From positions 14,031 to 78,030 of the forward strand of contig JAHDWA010000051.1 in assembly GCA_023382535.1 (NCBI GenBank): a stretch of 64,000 bases of DNA, read 5' to 3'. Positions 22,597 through 30,728 of this stretch are shown piece after piece. The translations under genes were made by a program, and so were the position numbers. This stretch comes from Anaerolineae bacterium. GTDB taxonomy: Bacteria; Chloroflexota; Anaerolineae; 4572-78; J111. The stretch's first letter is position 1. Every line of letters starts with the position of its first letter. The notes beneath the pieces are model-generated. The model was given only the letters and a program-made list of their open reading frames with translations. It ran no database searches and was not told where the DNA came from.

Positions 22597-24375
22597 ATGC
22601 AAAATGCTCAAATGTACCTTGAGATAGTCAGGAGTCGAGGCGAAAGGAGGCTAGAACTTAGCAGAGTATATCGAAACCTTCAGAGCAGGGAACTTTTCCT
22701 TAGAGCGTATGCCAAGTTATATGCTAATGATGGCGTACTCACACCAGGAGTAGACCCGAATGACACCATTGACGATATGTCGCTCAAGAGGACAGATGAC
22801 ATCATCGAAGCCTTAAAAGCAGGGACATACCAATGGAAACCTGTACGTAGGACTTTCATTCCGAAGAAAAATGGCAAACTCAGACCCTTGGGCGTGCCAA
22901 GTTGGAGTGATAAACTGCTCCAAGAAGTAATCAGAATGGTACTCACTGCATACTACGAGCCACAATTTTTAGATGTGTCACACGGGTTCAGACCAGGACG
23001 AGGCTGCCACACAGCATTACAAAGCATTCGGTTCAACTGGAAAGGAACGAAGTGGTTCATTGAAGGCGACATCAAAGGCTGCTTCGACAACATTGACCAT
23101 AACAAACTGTTAGAGGTCATAGGACGAAGCATAAAGGACGAGCGGCTTCTAAAACTCTTAAAAGAGATGCTTGAAGCAGGATACTTGGAGGACTGGAAGT
23201 ACCACAAGACATATTCGGGAACGCCCCAGGGCGGGATTATCAGTCCACTTCTAGCAAACATTTTCCTCAACGAACTGGATACCTTCATTGAAAAAGAGTT
23301 AATCCCAAGATACACAAGAGGGGAGAAAAGGAAGCCAAACCCGGAATACATACGGCTGACCAAAAAGCTGCGACAAGCCAAAGAAGAAAGAGATATTGAC
23401 CTATATAGAGCCACCAGGAAAGAACGAAGAACACTCTCCTACGGAAATCCTGACGACCCAGACTATAGACGGCTCAAATATGTTCGATATGCCGACGATT
23501 TCTTAATAGGATTCGTCGGACCAAAATCCGAGGCTGTTGAAGTTAAGCAGCACATAAAAGAGTTTCTCGAAACTATCGGACTAACGATGTCCGAAGAGAA
23601 AACCCTTATCACCCACGCGACGACACAACGCGCCCGATTTCTTGGCTACGACATCTATATGGCAAAGGGTGACAGCCGAATGACAAACAAACGTCGCTCT
23701 ATCAATGGCGTGCCAATGTTCAGTGTTCCTAGTGAAGTCGCCAAAGAGTGGGAAACACGCTATACGCGCAACGGAAAACCCTACCATAGAAAAGGGTTAA
23801 CCCCTCGCTCGGACTACGATATTGTGATGACCTATAATATGGAATTTCAAGGGGTAGTGAATTTCTACCTTATGGCCCACGATGTCGCAGACAAACTATA
23901 CCCAGTAAAATGGATATTTATGCAATCGCTCGTTAAAACTCTAGCAGTCAAACACAAGCGAAAGACGACCTGGGTATATCGCAAGTATAGCCGCAAAGAA
24001 AATGGCCTGAAAGCCATCGTGGTGGAGGTTTCAACAGAAGGACGTGAACCGCTTAAAGCTAAGTTCGGAGCCAAACCCATCCGCTTCAAAAAATGGACGG
24101 TCATAGATGACAAGAAAGCCCAACTACTGACGGGAAGAAATGAGATAATAAGAAGGTTACTTGCCAACCAATGTGAATTATGCGCATCAACGGAAAATAT
24201 CAGAGTACATCATATTCGTAAACTCAAAGACCTTAAGCGTCGGTATGAAGGGCGTCCTGAACCGCCAAAATGGGTGGTCAGGATGATAGAAATGTGCCGA
24301 AAAACGCTGGTGGTATGTAAGAAATGCCATCAAGAAATTCACGCAGGAATCTATGATGGTTCAAGACTGAAATAA
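22597..24375 (+). CDS. ltrA: group II intron reverse transcriptase/maturase with HNH domain
   Basis: 592 residues encoded within intron domain IV. RT motifs: PKKNGKLRPLGVPSWSDKL, FIEGDIKGCFDNIDH, GTPQGGIISPLLANIFLNEL and the catalytic YADD at 298-301. A maturase (X) region follows, and the C-terminus (about 525-585) is an HNH nuclease with CELC...HHIRKL...CKKCHQEIH. The protein helps the intron RNA fold and copies it into new DNA sites. It appears intact, so the intron may still be mobile. Confidence 0.95.
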   Translation: MQNAQMYLEIVRSRGERRLELSRVYRNLQSRELFLRAYAKLYANDGVLTPGVDPNDTIDDMSLKRTDDIIEALKAGTYQWKPVRRTFIPKKNGKLRPLGVPSWSDKLLQEVIRMVLTAYYEPQFLDVSHGFRPGRGCHTALQSIRFNWKGTKWFIEGDIKGCFDNIDHNKLLEVIGRSIKDERLLKLLKEMLEAGYLEDWKYHKTYSGTPQGGIISPLLANIFLNELDTFIEKELIPRYTRGEKRKPNPEYIRLTKKLRQAKEERDIDLYRATRKERRTLSYGNPDDPDYRRLKYVRYADDFLIGFVGPKSEAVEVKQHIKEFLETIGLTMSEEKTLITHATTQRARFLGYDIYMAKGDSRMTNKRRSINGVPMFSVPSEVAKEWETRYTRNGKPYHRKGLTPRSDYDIVMTYNMEFQGVVNFYLMAHDVADKLYPVKWIFMQSLVKTLAVKHKRKTTWVYRKYSRKENGLKAIVVEVSTEGREPLKAKFGAKPIRFKKWTVIDDKKAQLLTGRNEIIRRLLANQCELCASTENIRVHHIRKLKDLKRRYEGRPEPPKWVVRMIEMCRKTLVVCKKCHQEIHAGIYDGSRLK

Positions 24376-24386
24376 GGTTTACTGGA

Positions 24387-24420
24387 GAGCCGGATGATGC
24401 GAAAGTATCAAGTCCGGTTC
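24387..24420 (+). other. intron domain V
   Basis: 34-nt catalytic hairpin with GAGCCGG/CCGGTTC arms, a GAAA tetraloop and a two-base bulge, the most conserved part of group II introns. Confidence 0.88.
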
Positions 24421-24549
24421 GCGTGGGGGGCGGTTGGAAAAGTGCCCATTTGTGGGTAACTCGCTGGCCGCCTACCCAACAAAATCGCGCGAGCTTTGGC
24501 TCATGGGAGTTCAACTCTCCCCACCAGCATCGAATCTAATGATATTTTC

Positions 24550-24633
24550 GCCGAAGTGGTGGAATTGGCAGACACACAACATTCAGGATGTTGCGAACAC
24601 AAGTTCATGTGGGTTCGACTCCCGCCTTCGGTA
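24550..24633 (+). tRNA. tRNA-Leu (CAG)
   Basis: Class II, acceptor GCCGAAG/CTTCGGT (first pair G-T), anticodon CAACA-TTCAGGA-TGTTG, T arm GTGGG/CCCGC. Confidence 0.9.
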
Positions 24634-24699
24634 CACCCCATAAAAGGTTGTGTTGATGAAATGTTCTGCGGCTGGCGAGTCGGTCGCCGTAAATAGTTG

Positions 24700-24773
24700 G
24701 CCTCCGTAGTCTAATGGATAGGACGGCTGTGTTCTAAACAGCGAAAGTGCGGGTTCGACTCCTGCCGGAGGCG
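24700..24773 (+). tRNA. tRNA-Arg (TCT)
   Basis: Acceptor GCCTCCG/CGGAGGC, anticodon GCTGT-GTTCTAA-ACAGC, T arm GCGGG/CCTGC. Confidence 0.92.
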
Positions 24774-24787
24774 CTGACTTATTTTTT

Positions 24788-24871
24788 GCCGAAGTGGTGG
24801 AATTGGCAGACACCCACGACTCAAAATCGTGTGAGCGGAAGCTCGTGTGGGTTCGACTCCCACCTTCGGCA
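24788..24871 (+). tRNA. tRNA-Leu (CAA)
   Basis: Class II, acceptor GCCGAAG/CTTCGGC, anticodon CACGA-CTCAAAA-TCGTG, T arm GTGGG/CCCAC. Confidence 0.93.
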
Positions 24872-24882
24872 CTTTGCCCTGG

Positions 24883-24968
24883 GGAGGGGTGGCAGAGCGG
24901 TCAAATGCGTCCGGTTGGAGGCTGGAAGTCGCGCTAGCGGCGCGAGGGTTCGAATCCCTCCCCCTCCG
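24883..24968 (+). tRNA. tRNA-Ser (GGA), last gene of the array
   Basis: Class II, acceptor GGAGGGG/CCCCTCC, anticodon TCCGG-TTGGAGG-CTGGA, long variable arm, T arm GAGGG/CCCTC. Confidence 0.92.
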
Positions 24969-25236
24969 CTAGAGAGTTATTATGAAACTGACCAAATTCC
25001 GCCAGCTTGTCAGGCCTCAGCTCCTCGGAATGGCGGCGGGTTGTTGACAGGGGAGATTGCTCAGGTTTGGAGACCGGTGGGATAGCTCTGAGCGGCGTGG
25101 TCGGTGTGCTGGCATGGTGACCGCTCTCGACAATGGCCCTATCACCTGAAGCAAGAGAGCCTGGTTGACTGGTTTCAGCGCTTATCAGGTAGGCCCACGG
25201 ACACGTTTTGGTTAAAAAGGACTGATCCAACTGAGG

Positions 25237-26271
25237 ATGCCGAACATGTTACTAAGCCGGGATGAATTCCGACAAGCTGTTTTTGAACGCGACAAATATC
25301 ACTGTGTTACCTGCAAATTCCTCGGCCAGGATGCTCACCACATCCTGGAGCGCCGCCTCTTTGATGATGGCGGCTATTACCTTGCCAACGGGGCAACGCT
25401 GTGCGCTGATTGCCATCTCAAAGCCGAGATGACGCTGATCAGTTGTGAAACAATCCGGGCTGTTGCAGGAATTACCGAGATCATCCTGCCACTGCACCTG
25501 GAGCCGGACTGCCGTTACGATAAGTGGGGCAATCCGATCTTGCCCAGTGGGCAGCGATTGCGGGGTGAACTGTTTTTCGACGAGTCGGTACAGAAGGCGC
25601 TGGCGCAGGGTCAAGTCTTGGGCCTCTTTACTAACCGGGTCAAATATCCGCGTACCTTTCACCTGCCCTGGTCATCCAGCGTAACCACTGACGATCGGGT
25701 CATTGGCGACTGCGGCCATTTCGTGGGCAAGGAAGTCGTCGTGACCGTCAAGATGGATGGCGAGCAGATCACGATGTACAGCGATTACCTGCACGCCCGG
25801 TCGCTTGAGTGGGAACGCCATCCGGCCCGCAGTTGGGTGGCCAATTTGCACGGCCGGATCGGTTGGCAAATCCCAGAGGCCTGGCGGATATGTGGCGAAA
25901 ATCTGTACGCCCGACACAGTATCCATTACACCCATCTAGCTGACTACTTTCTAGTTTTCTCGGTTTGGGATGAGCGAAATATCTGCCTCTCCTGGGCTGA
26001 TATGGAAGAGTGGGCAGCCCTGCTAGGCCTCAAGACTGTACCGGTTCTTTACCGAGGGATCTGGCAAGAAGGGGTAATTCGAGAACTGTTCCAGCCGACC
26101 TGGAATGGCGATCCGATGGAGGGTTATGTGGTGCGTCTGGCTGAAGCCTTCTCTTATAGTCAGTTTCGCCGATCGGTGGCCAAGTACGTCCGGCCGGGCC
26201 ACGTACAGACCTCCCATCACTGGCGCTATCAGCCGGTCATACCCAACAGGTTGGCCGCCGATCAGAATTAG
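25237..26271 (+). CDS. HNH nuclease-RNA ligase (Rnl2-type) fusion
   Basis: 344 residues. Residues 1-70 form an HNH domain (C23xxC26, HH at 34-35, C56xxC59H60). Residues about 85-330 are a nucleotidyltransferase ligase domain: nucleophile lysine in VKMDGE (K172), ENLYARHSI as motif III, EGYVVR near 295 as motif IV and VAKYVR near 314 as motif V. This set and spacing fit T4 Rnl2-type RNA ligases, which seal nicked double-stranded RNA such as broken tRNA. It starts 268 nt after the last tRNA. A role in tRNA repair or in joining tRNA exons is inference. Confidence 0.88.
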   Translation: MPNMLLSRDEFRQAVFERDKYHCVTCKFLGQDAHHILERRLFDDGGYYLANGATLCADCHLKAEMTLISCETIRAVAGITEIILPLHLEPDCRYDKWGNPILPSGQRLRGELFFDESVQKALAQGQVLGLFTNRVKYPRTFHLPWSSSVTTDDRVIGDCGHFVGKEVVVTVKMDGEQITMYSDYLHARSLEWERHPARSWVANLHGRIGWQIPEAWRICGENLYARHSIHYTHLADYFLVFSVWDERNICLSWADMEEWAALLGLKTVPVLYRGIWQEGVIRELFQPTWNGDPMEGYVVRLAEAFSYSQFRRSVAKYVRPGHVQTSHHWRYQPVIPNRLAADQN

Positions 26272-26317
26272 ATTGTACCCCATCAAGAGCTGGTGACATT
26301 GAATCGGGGGCAAGCTA

Positions 26318-26512
26318 ATGATCCCGTTCTACGGTGATCACGACGATGGACAGTGACGGACTCACCACTTCATCTGTTTTGGCTGCCGCAAGATGTGGCA
26401 GCCGCGCAGCCCCAAGTTTGGATTTGGCCATGTCAAGGCGGTGTGTCTTCATTGTGGTGGATTGTTTAGGAAATACGGCCCGGTCTTCCGGCCCCGTCAC
26501 GGTGCAAGCTAA
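26318..26512 (+). pseudogene. small zinc-ribbon frame with in-frame TGA
   Basis: From ATG 26318 the frame reads MIPFYGDHDDGQ, TGA (26354-26356), then RTHHFICFGCRKMWQPRS and on through VCLHCGG to TAA at 26510. Two CxxC pairs make a zinc ribbon. No start codon lies between the TGA and the first CxxC. Either a decayed gene, an assembly error, or readthrough of UGA (possibly as Trp). Confidence 0.45.
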
Positions 26513-26636
26513 AAGACTGGACTGCTTTGGAGGTCAGTCTGCGCCGACGACAGTGACCTCAGGTCGACTGATATCGGACGGGTCGTCAACACTGGCACTC
26601 ATCCCAACCGATCGGTGCTGGTACGTTAAATCGAAT

Positions 26637-27045
26637 CTCTGAGCCGGGGCCGTCGCTGGCCCGAAGTGGGCCAGAGGAACTTCCCCACTCTCAGCCCTGC
26701 TACGGCAGGGCAATGACGCCTCACGAAACAGCAAGTGAGGGCGCCTCGCTGAGAGGCGAGGCGACTACAACCGCAACAGAGAGTAGACCAGCCAGCGGCC
26801 TTCGGGCGCGGGTGATGGGTGAAAGGGTAGGGTAAGAGCCTACCAGCGGTCTTCGGTAACGAAACCGGCTGGGCGAGCGTGCGCCGGAGAGCAAGGCGAG
26901 TGGGCCGGGCCGATTTTGGTTCGGTCTCGTCGCAGCGACGACGGTGAGGCCGGGTCACACCCGGCAAGCCAGGAGTCGCCACCCATCCCAGCGAGGGGTG
27001 AGATAGATGATGGTTAAAACAGAATGGGGGGTACGCGGCTCAGAG
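26637..27045 (+). ncRNA. rnpB: RNase P RNA with altered P4 helix
   Basis: RNase P RNA cuts the 5' leaders of pre-tRNAs. Helix P1 is CTCTGAGCCG (26637-26646) with CGGCTCAGAG (27036-27045); P3 is TGGCCC/GGGCCA. Conserved blocks are present in order: GAGGAACTTCC (26674), CAACAGAGAGTAGACC (26773), GGGTGAAAGGGTAGGGTAAG (26817), GGAGAGCAAGG (26885), GATAGATGAT and ACAGAA (27002-27024). P4 is normally AAG-U-CCGGG with CCCGG-CUU; here it is ACU-U-CCCCA with UGGGG-GGU, so pairing and the bulged U are kept while the sequence differs. A T-run follows P1. Host or element origin is uncertain. Confidence 0.88.
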
Positions 27046-27384
27046 AAGTCTTTTTATCCTCACGAAGAGGGATTAAGCAGAAGCCCACAAATTGTGGAGA
27101 AAGAAACTATGTATTTGGGCCAAAGTCTCCTGGATAACTTGCAGACAAGCTTCCCGGCGGCTTTCCTATCAATACCGTGGTATGTCCCGTCACTGCCCGC
27201 AGCGCAACTGAACACAGAGGTTGACGCTCTGATGGAAGCAAGCACCCAAGTCACCGGACGACCCAGTGTGGTTACGTCCGAGATAGCACATGTTCAAATT
27301 GACCTGGTTTAATCCCTCTTCACCCCACCGACCGGCTTTACCAAGGGGGGAAGAGGCAAAAATCCTGGAAGGAAATAAAGCGAA
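27046..27384. other. gap between rnpB and the HNH gene
   Basis: A frame from ATG 27108 to 27312 (67 codons) exists, but composition and RBS give no support. A T-run at about 27050 may end the rnpB transcript. Nothing else recognised. Confidence 0.5.
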
Positions 27385-27912
27385 ATGGTCGGAGTTCTTC
27401 TTCTCAACGCTTCATTTGAGCCACTTTACGTCATCAGTCTTCAGCGAGCCGTTATGCTTCTGCTGGGTGACCAGGCTTTGCCCGTTCAGGGCGAGCCTAC
27501 GGCAGCCGTAATGCGCTCGCCTTCCATCTCCATTGAAATCCCTTCTGTCCTCCTGCTCAAAAAGTACGTGAATGTGCCCCGCCGTGGCGCGCGTTGGAGC
27601 AAGGCCGGAGTGTTGCAGCGGGACGGCTACCATTGTATCTATTGTGGAGTCCGGCTCGGTGACAAGCAGGCCGGTCGGGTCTTGAATCGCCAAGGTTTTA
27701 GCGTGGATCACCTAATCCCCTTGAGTCGCGGTGGTGATGACTCATGGGGGAACACCGCCGCAGCTTGTTTGCGCTGCAATGTTAAAAAAGAGGCCAGAAT
27801 GCCGCATGAGGCCGGGATGAAGCTCTTGTGGGAGCCAAAGACTCCGCGCACCAGTTATCTGGTTGTTCGCGGGACTGTGCCGGTGGCCTGGAAGAAGTAT
27901 ATTGAGATCTAA
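27385..27912 (+). CDS. HNH endonuclease family protein
   Basis: 175 residues. The N-terminal LLLNASFEPLYVISLQRAVM is typical of a widespread HNH family in Actinobacteria and Chloroflexota. The HNH part has CIYCG (about 92), SVDHLIPLSRGG (about 111-122), NTAAACLRCN. Zinc-binding and metal-binding residues are all present. The cellular role of this family is not established; linked to DNA processing. GGAAGG lies before the start. Confidence 0.9.
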   Translation: MVGVLLLNASFEPLYVISLQRAVMLLLGDQALPVQGEPTAAVMRSPSISIEIPSVLLLKKYVNVPRRGARWSKAGVLQRDGYHCIYCGVRLGDKQAGRVLNRQGFSVDHLIPLSRGGDDSWGNTAAACLRCNVKKEARMPHEAGMKLLWEPKTPRTSYLVVRGTVPVAWKKYIEI

Positions 27913-27950
27913 AAATCTGCGAGAAAATGTTCTTTGGGAAAATAGTCAGT

Positions 27951-27997
27951 AATTTTGTAAATAAGTTGGTAATTTTGTAAACAAGTTGGTAACAAAT
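27951..27997. repeat. tandem 20-bp repeat and 15-bp terminal inverted repeat, left
   Basis: AATTTTGTAAATAAGTTGGT (27951-27970) is followed by a second copy differing in one base (27971-27990). AAGTTGGTAACAAAT at 27983-27997 is the exact reverse complement of 35078-35092. This may mark one end of a 7.2-kb mobile segment. Confidence 0.6.
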
Positions 27998-28104
27998 CCT
28001 GTCCTCAAGGCGTAGGATTCGCGGTGGACGCTCCTAATCAACATCCTCCAGTCATTATATAGCCTGTCTAAACGGAGACCTTCGCCCGGATTGGGTATCT
28101 GTCG

Positions 28105-28998
28105 ATGTCAGATAGTACGATCTGGCGGCGAGCCGAGCGCTGGGGGGAAGGATTTAGGCAGATTGAAAAAGAACGTCAAGCAGCAGCCAATCGAGTGGCC
28201 CAGTTGGGAGAGGTGGGAGCGCCCCCGGTTAAAGTGGTGGAGCGAATGGGGGTGGGGATCGATGGGGCTAAAGTCCATATTCGACGGGAAGGCTGGAAAG
28301 AACTGAAAGTCGGTTGTGTCTTTGACATTGAGGTTTGGCTAATTTTTGACCCGGACACCAAGGAACATCTGGAACAAGGGCATGCGCTCAACAACAGTTA
28401 TGTGGCTCATCTGGGCGGCCCGGAAAGGTTTGGCCAACTGCTATGGGCGGTAGCTCAACAGCGAGGCTGGGAGCAGCCCTATGAAACTCAAGCCCTGGGT
28501 GATGGTGCCCCCTGGATTTGGAACTTGGTCAATTTTCACTTTTATGACAGCCGGCAAAGCGTTGATTACTACCATGCCACCGAGCATCTCCACCATGCCG
28601 CCGACCTGCTTTATCCGACCAACCCGGAAGCGGCGCAACGCTGGCTCAACCGCAATGAAACCCGCTTGTTCCAGGGACACACTGACCAAATTGCTTCTAA
28701 CTTGGCTCAAGCCGCCTCCAGTCACACCCAACGCCATAAAGACCTGCGCACTGAAGCCGACTATTTCGGCAAACACAAACGCCGCATGCAATATCTGGAA
28801 TTCCGAGAAGAGGGCTATCCGATTGGCTCCGGCATGGTCGAAAGTGAGGCCAAGCAATTTAAGGCCCGCTTCTGTGGCCCGGGTATGCGCTGGAGCCGGG
28901 AGAGGGCGGAATGGCTCATTCCCATTCGGGCCGCCATTATGAGCCATCAATTTGATATGCTTTGGCCTATTGTTTATAACTTGCCCCAAAACTGCTAA
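28105..28998 (+). pseudogene. ISKra4-type transposase, N-terminally truncated
   Basis: 297 residues with the C-terminal signature of ISKra4/UPF0236-type transposases: GVGIDGAKVHI, LGDGAPWIWNL, VDYYHATEHL and GYPIGSGMVESEAKQFKARF. Full members are over 400 residues and start with a zinc-binding N-terminal region, which is missing here. It is therefore probably inactive. The next transposase gene, on the other strand, overlaps its stop by 2-3 nt. Confidence 0.8.
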
Positions 28999-30372
28999 GA
29001 AACCATGCTTTGAGCGACGAGTGGTTCTACCCGTAAACCGAGACGATGGGCTTGACGTTGAAGATTCCTAACCATGCGGTCCCGGTGTTTTTGCTCATAG
29101 CCTTCCACTCCGACATCTCGATAAGCAGTCTTGTTCTTTAACATAAAGTGGATAATCCGTGCCAATTTGTGAGCAGCGGCCAGGTTTGTTTTTCCGGACC
29201 GTGTTTGGCCCGCATGTGGCGATAGTAGGCTCCTAAAGCGCTTTGGCTGCGGTTCAAGCCTTGGGCAGCCATGCGCAAGGCCTGGGCGGCCCGATTTTGT
29301 GTTTTGCGTCGCCCCCGCTTTTTAACCTTACCCCCCGTCACCTGATTGTTAGGACATACCCCGAGCCAGGAGGTGAAGTGTTTGACGGTCGGCCATTTAC
29401 TCATATCCAGACCGATTTCGGAGATGACTGTTTGCACCGTTAGCCCACTGATGCCATCAATTTGGGTCAGGTCGACCCCGGTCAACTGGTACAATTCGAT
29501 CCGAACATCAAAGAGTGGTTCATTACCCCTGGGCTTGCGTCGGCCTCGCCGGGATGGGGGCGGGGGGCATTGGGCCAGATCAATCACCGGCTTGAAGCTG
29601 GTATATTTGGCTTCAATTTCCTCATCACACTGCCGCATCTGTTGGGTATAGAATTCAACTAAGGCCAGGGCCTGTTTGAGGGCAAACAGATGTTCCTCTT
29701 GATAATGACCGGCTAACGCTTTGGCAATGTCCGCTTCCGTATGTTTACATTCCGGTTGCCGGTATTTGGCCAATTGGTGGGGGTCTCGTTCGCCCTCCAA
29801 AATAGTCTTGATAATCGCCAAACCAGTGACGCCGGTGATGTCCCTGACCACATTGGTCAGCTTCAGGTTCATCTGTTGTAAGGCTTTTTGCATATGCTGG
29901 ATGTGGGCCGAATGGTACCGGATCAGCTGTCGCGATGACGCACGAGGGCCCGTAAGGCCACCATCTCTTCGGTTGGGCGAAAGGAGGCTTGCAACAACCC
30001 ATAGGTGTGCAACTGCTGGATCCACTGACAATCCAACACATCACTCTTTTTGCCAGGCACATTCTTGATATGGCGGGCATTGATTAAGTTGACCTCAAAG
30101 CCTCGGTCGACCAAGATCTCATACACCGGGATCCAATACACCCCGGTTGACTCCATTGCCACCGTCGTCACCCCGCACTTCTCTAACCAATCAGCCAGCG
30201 CGTGCAAATCGACCGTGAAAGTCCTAAAACTCAGCACGGATTCCGTATCTCGACTTTCCGGCACACAGACGTAGATCTCATCATCCCCGATGTCTAATCC
30301 GGCCGCATTCAGATTGATTTGTTTCAAACTATTCAAGCTAACGACGGGTTGCTTTTTCCTTTGCTTACTCAT
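28995..30372 (-). pseudogene. IS110-family transposase broken by two frameshifts
   Basis: Reading from 30372: residues with the DEDD domain (AGLDIGDDEIYVCVPESRD, TTVAMESTGVYWIPVYEIL) run to about 29925; the frame shifts after ALVRHRD and continues with QLIRYHSAHIQ. The C-terminal transposase_20 part (QIDGISGLTVQTVISEIG, FTSWLGVCPN) follows; a second shift near 29190 leads into KLARIIHFMLKNKTAYRDVG, ending at 28995. All parts of an IS110 transposase are present but in three frames, so it is inactive unless both shifts are sequence errors. Confidence 0.85.
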
Positions 30373-30649
30373 TCTAAACGTCTCTCCTTATTTTACGCTT
30401 TGACGTTTAGACCCGACTATGTTGTTTGAAGGTAAACTGCTAAACGAGGTCGCAATGCCATCAATGCACAATTCACTCATAATCGGAACTACACTGAAAT
30501 ACGGGCTACTGGAGCACCATTTTTTTGACGGTCGTAACTGTCTAAACGCCACTCCTTATTGTACCTCAGTGGGCAAATCCGGTTTCTTTTTTGTACGGAC
30601 CACCTTCGGTGGTGGCCTCCCTGAAATACTCCCTCTCAAAAATTGCCCA
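30373..30649. other. IS110 flank with repeated motif, possible bridge-RNA region
   Basis: TAAACGTCTCTCCTTATTTT at about 30376 recurs as TAAACGCCACTCCTTATTGT at about 30541. IS110 elements encode their bridge RNA in the non-coding part upstream of the transposase, which would lie here. No gene seen. Confidence 0.4.
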
Positions 30650-30679
30650 TTGACCGGCAACCCGACTGTCGGGTATAAT
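30650..30679 (+). promoter_or_regulatory. promoter of the STAND gene with a palindrome in the spacer
   Basis: TTGACC (30650-30655), 18-bp spacer, TATAAT (30674-30679). The spacer contains the perfect palindrome CCCGAC-T-GTCGGG (30661-30673). A protein bound there would block RNA polymerase, so regulated expression is likely. Confidence 0.7.
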
Positions 30680-30728
30680 ACATTCAAAATTTCCCCTCAT
30701 TGTGCCACCTCATTGATACAAAGCGTAT

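Larger units (their letters stand above)
22073..24480 (+). mobile_element. group II intron inside tRNA-Leu(TAA)
   Basis: Starts with GTGCG, ends with AC, and contains a reverse transcriptase gene. The hairpin AGGCTAT...ATAGCCT at 22346-22370 carries AAGTCG (22357-22362) in its loop; this pairs over 6 nt with TGACTT, the end of the 5' exon, as EBS1-IBS1. Domain V is at 24387-24420 (GAGCCG...GAAA...CGGTTC), and domain VI follows with a stem closed by GGGGGGCGG and CCGCCTACCC and an unpaired A. All parts needed for splicing and mobility appear present. Confidence 0.92.
22038..24529 (+). tRNA. tRNA-Leu (TAA) split by a group II intron
   Basis: Exons 22038-22072 and 24481-24529. Joined, they give acceptor GCTGGTG/CACCAGC, anticodon stem TGTGA/TCGCG with loop CTTAAAA (anticodon TAA), variable arm GAGC/GCTC and T arm GGGAG/CTCCC. 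The 2408-nt intron lies between anticodon positions 34 and 35. The tRNA can only work if the intron splices exactly. Confidence 0.88.

Noticed and set aside
26651..26940. CGTCGCTG and CAGCGACG as a long-range RNase P helix
   Set aside because: CAGCGACG is better explained by the local hairpin TCGTCG-CAG-CGACGA, and the expected P2 partner lies nearer to P4.
29923..30031. Programmed frameshift in the IS110 transposase
   Set aside because: IS110 transposases are normally one frame, and a second independent shift occurs near 29190, so decay is simpler.
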